A stretch of DNA of 64,000 nt from NCBI RefSeq assembly GCF_027925385.1, contig NZ_AP027144.1:171812-235811 (forward strand). Reading direction: 5' to 3'. Position numbers and translations under genes: made by a program. The stretch is from Methylocystis iwaonis. GTDB taxonomy: Bacteria; Pseudomonadota; Alphaproteobacteria; Rhizobiales; Beijerinckiaceae. The notes beneath the pieces are model-generated. The model was given only the letters and a program-made list of their open reading frames with translations. It searched no databases and was not told the DNA's origin. Each line of letters opens with the position of its first letter. Position 1 is the stretch's first letter. Positions 10,006 to 18,557 of this stretch are shown here, one piece after another.

Positions 10006-10530
10006 ATGTCGCGAGGAGCTTTCCTGACCATCATTGCGGCTATGATCACTGGGGCGATCGGATTTGGAATAGGCGTCTATGCGGTGCCGCTCGAAGAGAT
10101 CGTCCAATTTCGTGCTCTGGTTAACGCCGGAATTGCCGCGATCTTTACTACTAATCACCCAGCTAATGACGATACCACTGTCGAACATCCAACAGCGCCA
10201 TCGAAGGCTTCGACAGAATTCGACTCACCCGAGCGAGATCGGAGTGCTGCTAGTTCAAGTTGTGATCCACACAACACGAACTGCGTCGGCGGGTCTCCCA
10301 CCAAGGGACCTATGCCAGACGAGGTTCCTAGCCGCGATGAAGCTACGCAAAATAGACCAACAAATGAAAGTGGCGGTGCCCTGCAAGCTCCGACTCCGAC
10401 AAATGAGCCTGCGAGGGTCCCGTCTTCGTCGCCAAACTCAGGGAGCGAGAAGGCGCACGTAGAACCGGGCGCTCATTTAAAACCGCGCGCGAAAAAGGCC
10501 GGAGTGAAAAATTCTACACCGCGCCTCTGA
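10006..10530 (+). CDS. Membrane-anchored low-complexity protein, 174 aa
   Basis: GGAGG abuts an upstream ATG (9997), so the second ATG, nine bases further, was chosen. One N-terminal transmembrane helix (FLTIIAAMITGAIGFGIGVY) is followed by a long Ser/Thr/Pro/Glu-rich tail, predicted disordered, with two Cys (SSCDPHNTNC) and a basic C-terminus. Likely inner-membrane anchored with a periplasmic tail. No family recognised. Confidence 0.6.
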   Translation: MSRGAFLTIIAAMITGAIGFGIGVYAVPLEEIVQFRALVNAGIAAIFTTNHPANDDTTVEHPTAPSKASTEFDSPERDRSAASSSCDPHNTNCVGGSPTKGPMPDEVPSRDEATQNRPTNESGGALQAPTPTNEPARVPSSSPNSGSEKAHVEPGAHLKPRAKKAGVKNSTPRL

Positions 10531-10673
10531 GAAGTGAGGGAAGGTCGTGAGCCTCAAGAAGCGGGCATGCTCCGCGCGCATTGAGATAGCGTCAAAATTA
10601 ATCGTCGCCTATAAGTGCTACGGGGTCGTGGAGGCCATTGCTCGACGCGCAATTATGGACATGTCGCCCGCCA

Positions 10674-13600
10674 TCAGCCTTTCGAAGTAGCCGCAAGCGC
10701 TAAGCGGGTCAGCTCCGGAAGAGATTTAGCGCCCATCTTCTTCATGATCGAAGCGCGATGGTTCTCGACGGTGCGTTGGCTAATGCCAAGATCGGCCGCG
10801 ATATTCTTGCTAGGGTGCCCAGCGAGGACCAAATCGAGGATCTGGCGCTGTCGCTCGGTCAGACCAGCCACGTGAGCGGCGGCATTCTCTTGCCATTCCG
10901 CCAACTTGTTCGCATCCCGCGCGTGTTCGAGCGCGCGCTTGACGCAGGCGAGCAGGTCGTCGCGGCTGATCGGCTTCTCGACGAAATCGAACGCTCCTGC
11001 CTTCATGGCCTCGACAGCCATCGTTACGTCGGCGGCGCCAGTGAGCATGATGGTCGGCGGATGCGCGCCGCGCTCCTGCAGCCGTCTCAGCAAGTCGAGT
11101 CCGTTCATCCCAGGAAGATAGGCGTCGAGCAGGAGACAGCCCTCTCGGCCCGGGTGATAGGTTTCGAGAAACTCCTCGCAGGCGTCGAATTCTTTGACGA
11201 CCCGGCCATCGTCTTCGAGCACTTCCCGCAGCGTCTCGCGGACTCGCTTGTCGTCATCGACGACGGCGATGACGCCCAGCTCCCGGCCCTTGGTATCTTC
11301 GCCTGTGTTTGGAACAGGCGTGGGTGGCGACGCTGCGAAACCGGACTGCGCGAGAAGCCGTTCGGCGACCCGCATCAACTGGGCTGATTTTACGGGCTTG
11401 TTAAGCTGGACACAGTCTCCGATCGCGATCTTGTGCAAGGCGCTCGTCGATATGTCGCCGGTTAAAATAATGACCGGGATCTGGCGTTGAAGTCTTTTCC
11501 GAAGCGTCCCGGCGGCGTCGAGCCCGTCCATGCCGCTTGGAAGATTGTAGTCCGCGACAATGAGATCGGGGTGGAAGCCTTCGAGCAAAACGAGATCGAG
11601 CGCCGCAATTCCATCGGGCGCCGTCATTGTGCGATAACCCTCGTCTTCAAGGAGAAGTTTGAGGAGGTCGCAAACCTCTGGATCATCCTCGATGACCAGA
11701 ACCGCGCCTGTGTGCGGAGCGCCTTTGGCTACTTCGATAATCTTGTCGCGAACGCCCCCTCCTGGCAGCGGCGCGGACTCGTCTGTCGGGACTGTGACCT
11801 CAATGGCAAAGACCGAGCCCTTCCCAATTTTAGAGGCGACGCGGACCTGATGGCCGAGCAGACCTCCTAGGCGCTGCACGATGGAAAGACCGAGCCCAAG
11901 TCCCCGTTTGCGTTCGCGCGCCGCGTTGTCGATCTGATGATACTCGTCGAAGACCGCCCGAAGTTCGCCATCGGGGATCCCGATTCCGGTGTCCCAAATC
12001 TCGATGCTCAGCATTCCCTTCCGCCGACGGCAACCGAGCAACACTTTGCCTTTTCGGGTGTACTTCAGGGCGTTAGACAACAGGTTGCGGATCATCTGCT
12101 CGAGCAGCGCCGGATCGGTGCATATCGAAAGCTTGCATGAGACCATCCGGAAGGAAAGTCCCTGCGCTTGCGCGTGAAAGACGAACTCTCCTTTCAGCCG
12201 CTCGAGAAGATCGCTGATCGGAAAGCAGACGATTTCCGGTCGGATCGTGCCTGCCTCGATTTGGTTAATGTCGAGCAGCGCGTTCAACATGCCGGACATG
12301 GCGTTCAACGTTTCGTCGAAGCGCGCGACCAGCCTCTTTGCCTTCTCTCCCTTGACGGTCTTGGCCAACAGCCCCTGCAGCAGCACGAGCGATTGTAGCG
12401 GTTGACGGAGATCATGACTTGCAGCGGCGAGAAAGCGCGACTTTGCCATATTCGCCTGTTGCGCTTGACGTTTTGCTGCTTCCAGCGCTTGCAGCGCCTG
12501 ACGTCTTTCGGTGACATCGGTAAAGGTGACCACAACGCCTTCGACACGATCATCCTGGGCGCGGTAAAGCATGATCCGGCGGCTATACCAGGAGCCGGTC
12601 TGAGCCTCTATTTCTCGTTCGATCGGCAAGTGGTCTTGCAGCACCGTTTGTGCGTCCGCTAGAAGCGCGTCATCCGCCGCCAGAGACCGGAGGTCCGCCA
12701 ACGGCCGGCCAACGTCTGTGGGGATGACGCTGAACAGCAGTTTGGTGGTCGGTGTAAAGAAGCGGATATTGAGATTGGCGTCCAGAAAGAGCGTCGCCAC
12801 ATCAGTGCTGTAGAGAACGTTTTGCAGATCGTTGGATAATATGCGCTGTCGTTCCAATGTTTCTTGGAGCTGGGCGTTGAGGGCAGTCAACTCTTCATTG
12901 AGAGATTGCAATTCCTCCTTGGAGGTCAGAAGCTCCTCGTTCGTGGATTGCAGTTCCTCATTGACGGACAACGCTTCTTGGTTGGCCGCTTTCTGCTCGT
13001 CGCTGGAAATCTCCAAATTGTGAATCGCGCCCTGAAGCTCGATTTTCGTGGCCTCGAGTTCTTGCTCAAGTTCAGCGATCCGTGAAAATTCTCCGGAAGC
13101 CACTTGGTGGCCTTGCCCGGGAGCGGGCTCAGGCTGGTCGATGAAGCAAACCAGCAGCAGCTCTTCCCCTTCGCTCACAACCGGCTGTACGTCGATGCTG
13201 AATGAATGCGTGTCACCATTTCGCTTCATCTTCCCGCCGGCGACGAAGATGCGTCTATTCTCCTGACCGGCCCGTTGAAGCGCGGCCCTGAGCTTGGTCC
13301 GCAAGCCCTCGCGCGCCATCGTGAGCAGGTTTTGAACGGGATGACCGGGCGCGACTTTCAGATAGCTGTCCGTCGGCCCGAGAAAATAGAGACAGTCATA
13401 CTTGCGATTGATCAGCACAGCCGCCGGCGCGTAGGTCTCGATGACCAACCGTTGGCAAAGGTCGGCTAGGGCCGCTGGGCGCAACCCTTTCTGCTCCTGG
13501 TCCTGACGCCGGGGCGGCCCGCCTCCATAGGCGGCGCCTATCAAAGCGCTGAGGTCGCCCGGTCGGCTCCGACCGATGCGCCGATAGATTCGGTCGGATT

Positions 13601-15041
13601 TGGAGATCGCCTCGAAGCGACCGTCGACGTTACCAATCGTCTCGGCGCCGCCTAGGAGAACGATGCCCCCGTCGCGCAATGCGAAATGGAGCAGCGCAAT
13701 CACCTTCTCCTGCGCCTCTGGACGTAGATAGATTAGAAGATTGCGACATGAAATGAGATCGAGACGCGAAAAGGGAGGATCGGCGAGTATATCCTGAACA
13801 GTGAAAACCACTGTCGAACGCAGCTCTGGCGTCACCCGGTAACAATGATCTTCGCTTGTGAAAAAGCGTGCAAGACGCCCTGCAGACACATCTTTTTCGA
13901 TGGCTTCAGAGTAAAGACCTTCGCGCGCGCTGGCGACCGCGTCTGGGTCGACATCGGAAGCAAAAATCTGGAGCTTGAGGCTGCGGTTTTCTGCAACGAT
14001 CTGCTCCAGGAACAGCATGGCGAGCGAATAGGTTTCTTCGCCCGTGCTACAGCCTGCGACCCATATGCGAATGTTTCGATCAGGCGCATGGTTCCTGACA
14101 ATATCCGGGATGATCTTCTCGGCCAGCAGCGCGAACGTCCGAGCGTCACGAAAGAAACTCGTTACGTGGATGAGCAAGTCCTTTGCCAGAAGATCAAGCT
14201 CCTTGGCGTCGCCTCGAAGCAGGTCAAGATATTGATTCATGTCGGCGGCCTTGCCGCCAATCATCCCCATCCGCCGCTCGATCCGGCGCTCTAGCGTGCC
14301 CGGCTTGTAAAGCGTGAAGTCGTGGGCGGTCTTTGTGCGCAATAGGTCGACGATCTGCCGAAGATAATCTTCTGGGCCAGCTCGGGAATTTCCGGATTGC
14401 TCGTTTAAACCAGCCAGCCGCTGGTCATATGCGACGAGCGCCTCTCCAATCGTCGCTACAGGAAGCACCAAGTCAACCACGCCGGTCATAATCGCGCTGC
14501 GCGGCATCCCGTCAAACGCCGCTTCCGCGGGATCTTGCACGATAACGTGGCCGCGATTTTCCTTGATCGCTTTCAACCCCAGGCTGCCATCGGTTCCGGT
14601 TCCCGAGAGGATCACGCAGACAGCGCGCGGGCCGAAATTCCTGGCCAGCGTATGCAGCAAAAAGTCGAAGGGCAGACGCGCGCCATGAGGCGCAAGCGGT
14701 TGCGAGAGGCGCAGGACTCCCTCGTCGACAGCCAGATATGACCCCGGAGGGATCACATAAAAATGATTGGGATTAATCGGCATGCGGTCGTTTGCCTGCA
14801 CGACGGTCATCGAGGTGTGTGCCGAAAGCAGCTCCACCATCATGCTTTCGTGCGTGGGATCGAGATGTTGGACCAGGATAAACGCCATGCGATCTGAGGC
14901 GGGGAGGTTGCCCAGAAGCTTCTTGCATGCGTCGAGGCCGCCCGCCGAAGCGCCGATCCCGACGACCAAAAAATCTCCGCTTTCGCGGGGGGAACTTGGA
15001 GCCGAAGGGATGTTCTTCTGCGGCTGTGTTCGAGTCGTCAT
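10674..15041 (-). CDS. CheB-CheR-PAS-histidine kinase-REC-REC-LuxR single-chain phosphorelay
   Basis: A 1,455-residue protein that carries a whole signalling chain. CheB methylesterase is at about 25-210 (Ser32 in GASAGG, His59, Asp151 in GTDG). CheR methyltransferase is at about 225-490 (VAGCSTGEE at 328-336). A PAS-like region, a coiled coil and a second PAS follow. The HisKA box is SRFLAAASHDLRQPLQ, with a HATPase ending GLGLGLSIVQRL. Receiver 1 is at about 1111-1230 (Asp1164) and receiver 2 at about 1254-1375 (Asp1306). A LuxR/FixJ-type HTH is at about 1395-1450 (LTERQRQILDLVLAGHPSKNIA). Receiver 2 plus HTH resembles a complete FixJ regulator. Target genes are unknown; the nearby stress genes are candidates. 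Confidence 0.95.
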   Translation of the reverse strand: MTTRTQPQKNIPSAPSSPRESGDFLVVGIGASAGGLDACKKLLGNLPASDRMAFILVQHLDPTHESMMVELLSAHTSMTVVQANDRMPINPNHFYVIPPGSYLAVDEGVLRLSQPLAPHGARLPFDFLLHTLARNFGPRAVCVILSGTGTDGSLGLKAIKENRGHVIVQDPAEAAFDGMPRSAIMTGVVDLVLPVATIGEALVAYDQRLAGLNEQSGNSRAGPEDYLRQIVDLLRTKTAHDFTLYKPGTLERRIERRMGMIGGKAADMNQYLDLLRGDAKELDLLAKDLLIHVTSFFRDARTFALLAEKIIPDIVRNHAPDRNIRIWVAGCSTGEETYSLAMLFLEQIVAENRSLKLQIFASDVDPDAVASAREGLYSEAIEKDVSAGRLARFFTSEDHCYRVTPELRSTVVFTVQDILADPPFSRLDLISCRNLLIYLRPEAQEKVIALLHFALRDGGIVLLGGAETIGNVDGRFEAISKSDRIYRRIGRSRPGDLSALIGAAYGGGPPRRQDQEQKGLRPAALADLCQRLVIETYAPAAVLINRKYDCLYFLGPTDSYLKVAPGHPVQNLLTMAREGLRTKLRAALQRAGQENRRIFVAGGKMKRNGDTHSFSIDVQPVVSEGEELLLVCFIDQPEPAPGQGHQVASGEFSRIAELEQELEATKIELQGAIHNLEISSDEQKAANQEALSVNEELQSTNEELLTSKEELQSLNEELTALNAQLQETLERQRILSNDLQNVLYSTDVATLFLDANLNIRFFTPTTKLLFSVIPTDVGRPLADLRSLAADDALLADAQTVLQDHLPIEREIEAQTGSWYSRRIMLYRAQDDRVEGVVVTFTDVTERRQALQALEAAKRQAQQANMAKSRFLAAASHDLRQPLQSLVLLQGLLAKTVKGEKAKRLVARFDETLNAMSGMLNALLDINQIEAGTIRPEIVCFPISDLLERLKGEFVFHAQAQGLSFRMVSCKLSICTDPALLEQMIRNLLSNALKYTRKGKVLLGCRRRKGMLSIEIWDTGIGIPDGELRAVFDEYHQIDNAARERKRGLGLGLSIVQRLGGLLGHQVRVASKIGKGSVFAIEVTVPTDESAPLPGGGVRDKIIEVAKGAPHTGAVLVIEDDPEVCDLLKLLLEDEGYRTMTAPDGIAALDLVLLEGFHPDLIVADYNLPSGMDGLDAAGTLRKRLQRQIPVIILTGDISTSALHKIAIGDCVQLNKPVKSAQLMRVAERLLAQSGFAASPPTPVPNTGEDTKGRELGVIAVVDDDKRVRETLREVLEDDGRVVKEFDACEEFLETYHPGREGCLLLDAYLPGMNGLDLLRRLQERGAHPPTIMLTGAADVTMAVEAMKAGAFDFVEKPISRDDLLACVKRALEHARDANKLAEWQENAAAHVAGLTERQRQILDLVLAGHPSKNIAADLGISQRTVENHRASIMKKMGAKSLPELTRLALAATSKG

Positions 15042-15640
15042 GGTGTCCTGCGGGTGAATTTACGGGATTCCCTCTTCTGGTCTTGCCACACGACACAACT
15101 GTTTATGCTTATCATGCCGCATCTTTTGCGTCGACTTGCGACGCCTAGCGCGTCCATTGAAACAGGCTGGCGGGCGGTCGTCATTTGCTCCACGTGGTCT
15201 GGTTGCCATACCGGGCGATAGTCTGAGTAGTTTCCGTGCCTTCTCTTGGCACAAAGCATTTGGCTATCGTCGAGACACAAGACTGTGGGATTTCGCTCGT
15301 GTCATCTGCGGCCACGACGCCGCCAAGTCGCAAATGGTCCCCAAGCCCTCGGAGCTTCACCTGTGCGCCAGGCCCATAACACATTAACCCAAAACATTCC
15401 GTCCCGGTCCGTTGAACTTCTCAACAAGCATCCGGCGGCAATGGATTTGCGCGCCAAGGTGAAGCAGCCTCATTGGAATGCGCCCGGAGCTGGTTTCATT
15501 GCGACCCACGAGCCAATCGACAGAGTCTCGGAAGAGGTAGAAGGGGTTTCCGATCTCATTGCCGAGCGCGCCGGCGTCATCGGAGCCGAACGATCGAGGC
15601 GAAATCGGGGTGAACGAAGGCGGAACGGGAGGCGAGACCG
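15042..15640. other. Intergenic region between the giant kinase and the response regulator
   Basis: Divergent promoter region of about 600 bp. No convincing gene on either strand; frames here are arginine- and proline-rich shadows. Confidence 0.5.
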
Positions 15641-16003
15641 ATGAAAGCACTCCGTATCCTCCTCGTCGAGGATGACCCAATGCTCGGCGATCTGCTTGCC
15701 GAAACGCTCGAAATGATGGGCCACGAGGTCTGCGGCATTGAGAGCACCGAAGCGGACGCAGTGGCAGCCGCCTTTCGTTGCAAACCAGAACTGATGATTA
15801 TCGATGTAGGGCTGCGCGATGGAAGCGGCGCCTCCGCAGCGGAGCAAATATGCGACACCGGATTCATCCCCCACTTTTTTGTGAGCGGGGATATTTCAAG
15901 AATTAAAGCGTCCAGGCCTACCGCTGTGGCGGTTCAAAAGCCCTTTGGCGAAGCCGACCTCATATACGCCATTCAGCGTGCGCTCGAAGGCTTGGGAGCA
16001 TGA
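15641..16003 (+). CDS. Single-domain response regulator
   Basis: A 120-residue receiver domain with no output domain. Acidic pocket in VEDDPML, phospho-acceptor Asp in MIIDVGLRDGSG, the Thr/Ser switch position in FVSGDIS, and the conserved Lys in VQKPFGE are all present. GGAGG lies about ten bases upstream of the ATG. Proteins of this type shuttle phosphate in relays. Divergent from the giant hybrid kinase, so it may be its partner, which is inference. Confidence 0.88.
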   Translation: MKALRILLVEDDPMLGDLLAETLEMMGHEVCGIESTEADAVAAAFRCKPELMIIDVGLRDGSGASAAEQICDTGFIPHFFVSGDISRIKASRPTAVAVQKPFGEADLIYAIQRALEGLGA

Positions 16004-16224
16004 GCTAGGCAAACACGACACTTTCTCCAAACTTAAAACGTCCTGAGGCGGCCTAAGGTCACGACGCCGGTCAATGAGTATTTTCCGAATCTTGTCGGCC
16101 TGCACATCGGGGATCGATCATGCGGACACAAAAGCCTGTCGCCGGGGTTCAATTCGGCCGCCAGGCGGCGCAACGTCACATTTGCCCGAGCATTACAACA
16201 GGCAACAAATGGAAAGGCATTCTC

Positions 16225-16380
16225 ATGCTTGGAACAATCGTCCTTGTGCTCCTCATCCTGTTGCTCGTCGGCGCACTTCCGAATTGGTCGCATAGTGCGA
16301 GTTGGGGCTATGCACCTTCGGGGACATTGGGAACTGTTCTCATCGTCGTCCTGATCCTCGTTCTTCTCGGCAAAATCTAG
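16225..16380 (+). CDS. DUF3309 family small membrane protein, 51 aa
   Basis: Two hydrophobic helices (TIVLVLLILLLVGALP and LGTVLIVVLILVLLGKI) flank a WSHSASWGYAPSG turn, which is the DUF3309 pattern found in many Hyphomicrobiales. Family function unknown; such peptides often sit among stress genes. The start was chosen at MLGTIV because the upstream extension is not hydrophobic and the family begins here. Confidence 0.82.
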   Translation: MLGTIVLVLLILLLVGALPNWSHSASWGYAPSGTLGTVLIVVLILVLLGKI

Positions 16381-16468
16381 GCGCGCCGCCTCGCTTCAAA
16401 GGTTATCGCGTCAAGGCCATGCCATATTCCGTCGGTAAATGGATTCCTCCAATCTGCGGAGAGTGATT

Positions 16469-16612
16469 ATGACTGTAGGCTTAGCGCACCTTCAACCGAT
16501 CGTATCCTTGATCGCCGGCATCCTCATCCTGATCATGCCGCAATTACTCAATTATATCGTGGCGATCTTTTTAATCGTCTCGGGCATATTGGGCCTGGGG
16601 CTCATTAAATGA
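16469..16612 (+). CDS. DUF3096 family small membrane protein, 47 aa
   Basis: The short gene encodes the pattern LQPIVSLIAGILILIMPQLL followed by NYIVAIFLIVSGILGLGL, which matches the DUF3096 family of two-helix membrane peptides. GGAGAG precedes the ATG. It lies 90 bp after the DUF3309 gene and probably shares its regulation. Confidence 0.82.
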   Translation: MTVGLAHLQPIVSLIAGILILIMPQLLNYIVAIFLIVSGILGLGLIK

Positions 16613-16696
16613 TCAAACTTTTCCGTTTCACAATTCGACTGGCCGAGACGCGCATCGCCTAGCAACAACCGTTAATCATGTTGTGGACGCCAGAGA

Positions 16697-17770
16697 TCAT
16701 CGGTTGGCAGATTCTGGGTGCGCTCCCGGCCGCGTTGCGGAATAAATATCCCAAGCCGCTATGAACATTGCCGCGATCACTGGCCCGCTGACAAAGCCGT
16801 TGAGTCCGAACATTTCGATGCCGCCCAATGTGGAAATCAACACAACGTAGTTAGGCATCTTGGTGTCTTTGCCTACCAGGACCGGACGAAGAACGTTATC
16901 CGCAAGCCCCATTACGAATGCGCCATAAACAATCAGAACGATACCCTGCCAAATTGCGCCCGTCGTCAGGAAATAGATGGCGACCGGGCCCCAAACCAAG
17001 GCGGCGCCTACTGCTGGGACCAGAGATAGAATAGCCATTGATGCCGCCCATAACAGCGGGACGCTGACTCCGAGGATCCAGAAAATGAGGCCGCCGAGCG
17101 CTCCTTGCAGGAGCGCCACGAGCAGATCCCCCTTTACCGTAGCCCGAATGACGACCGCGAATTTGCGGAAGAGAGCATCTTTCTCGTCAAGGCGAAGCGG
17201 AATCGCGTCCCTGATTTGACGAGCCAGCGCCTCTTCGTCGCGTAGCAGGAAGAACAAAAGGTAGAGCATCACGCAAAGATTCACGATGAAGCTCAACGCA
17301 CTTTGTCCAATGACGACCGCCTCTGCCGCAAAAAACTGGCTTCCCTTGATAAGGGCGGCGGACAACCTTTCCTGAGCCTCTCCTAGGCTCGTCAGACCAA
17401 AGCGCCGCAGGAGATCCGCCGCCCATGAAGGCAAGGCGTCGAAGATTTGCCGAAAGACGCGTACGAGGTCTAGATCGCCTGATTGGAGTCGATCGTATAC
17501 GCCGGATGCCTCTTGCGCCATTGACGCTGCGAGCAGACTCAATGGAAGGATCACCACTAAGACAATGATCATCACCGTCGCAACGGCGGCGAGATTTCGC
17601 CTTTGCTGCCATGCCTTCGAAAGGCGCCGATACATTGGCGCAAACACGATTGCGATCACGGTTCCCCAGAGGATCGCTCCGTAGAAGGGCCAAAGTATCC
17701 AGGCGAAGGCGACGGATACCGCCAACGTCAAGGCTAGAAACGCTGTGTCTTCAGTGGCGCGCATCCGCAT
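16697..17770 (-). CDS. AI-2E family transporter (PerM/YdiK-like permease)
   Basis: A 357-residue polytopic inner-membrane protein with about eight helices. The N-terminal helix pair (FAWILWPFYGAILWGTVIAIVF) and the C-terminal LVPAVGAALVWGPVAIYFLTTG, GLADNVLRPVLVGK and VLISTLGGIEMFGLNGFVSG are the conserved family blocks. Members export small molecules or act in ion and osmotic stress; substrate unknown here. Convergent with the DUF3096 gene. Confidence 0.9.
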   Translation of the reverse strand: MRMRATEDTAFLALTLAVSVAFAWILWPFYGAILWGTVIAIVFAPMYRRLSKAWQQRRNLAAVATVMIIVLVVILPLSLLAASMAQEASGVYDRLQSGDLDLVRVFRQIFDALPSWAADLLRRFGLTSLGEAQERLSAALIKGSQFFAAEAVVIGQSALSFIVNLCVMLYLLFFLLRDEEALARQIRDAIPLRLDEKDALFRKFAVVIRATVKGDLLVALLQGALGGLIFWILGVSVPLLWAASMAILSLVPAVGAALVWGPVAIYFLTTGAIWQGIVLIVYGAFVMGLADNVLRPVLVGKDTKMPNYVVLISTLGGIEMFGLNGFVSGPVIAAMFIAAWDIYSATRPGAHPESANR

Positions 17771-17990
17771 GGTCCGTCATTGTGTGGCCTTGTATAGCGG
17801 ACACTTTATCGAAAGTTTGGCGGAGAACGTTCGCTTCTTTAGAATGCGCCTGATTTATTCGTAGGTGTTTTCCGAAGCTACCGATGCCTCTCCTTCGCGA
17901 ATACACTTTTGTCGTCGAGAAATCGACCGACGCAATGCCGGTCCAGTGCCGATCAATGCACTGGTCATCTTTTCCATTAGGAGACGACCT

Positions 17991-18182
17991 ATGAGCGGTA
18001 CAACAGACAAGATCAAGGGCGCAGCGAATGAAGCGGCCGGCGCGGTCAAAGAGGCGGTCGGGAAGGCCTTCGGCAATCCGAGGCTCGAGATCGAGGGTGC
18101 CGCGCAGAAGCTCAAGGGCGAGGCTCAAGGGGCTGTCGGTAACGCCAAGGAAGCCGTTAAGAAGATCATAGATAAGGCCTGA
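17991..18182 (+). CDS. CsbD family stress protein, 63 aa
   Basis: Short, hydrophilic, Ala/Lys/Glu-rich protein with the CsbD pattern DKIKGAANEAAGAVKEAVGK and EIEGAAQKLKGEAQGAVG. AGGAGA precedes the ATG. CsbD-like proteins are induced by general stress in many bacteria; biochemical role unknown. Confidence 0.9.
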   Translation: MSGTTDKIKGAANEAAGAVKEAVGKAFGNPRLEIEGAAQKLKGEAQGAVGNAKEAVKKIIDKA

Positions 18183-18365
18183 TTTTCCTTTCGGCTCGAG
18201 TAAGAAAACGCCTTTCAGAGCGGGCCGAGGGGATCGGCTTTGAAGGGCGCCGAGGATACAGTCCCGCCGCAGTGCTTCAGCTCGGCCGTGGAGAAGGCAT
18301 AAGGAGGGCGTCCGCGCCCGACCAGCTTGACCCACCTCGCAAGCGGATCCCGATAACAACTTATT

Positions 18366-18440
18366 ATGAACGGCATCATCTACCTCGTCGGTCTGATCGT
18401 GATCATCCTGGCCATTCTTTCGTTCCTCGGCCTGCGCTGA
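18366..18440 (+). CDS. Tiny membrane peptide, 24 aa
   Basis: Encodes one hydrophobic helix (IIYLVGLIVIILAILSFLGL) ending in Arg. Similar very short peptides are commonly seen beside DUF3309, DUF3096 and CsbD genes. No clear ribosome site, so support is limited to the composition and the neighbourhood. Confidence 0.4.
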   Translation: MNGIIYLVGLIVIILAILSFLGLR

Positions 18441-18557
18441 GCAGTGACGCAGCTAGGTCAGCGCTTTTTCCGGAGCGAAGCGTACCTCAGCGGCCAAGTC
18501 TTAATGACTGCCTTTTGCTCCGCCATTGGCCCCTCGTTTGTCTCACCTTCCATCATT

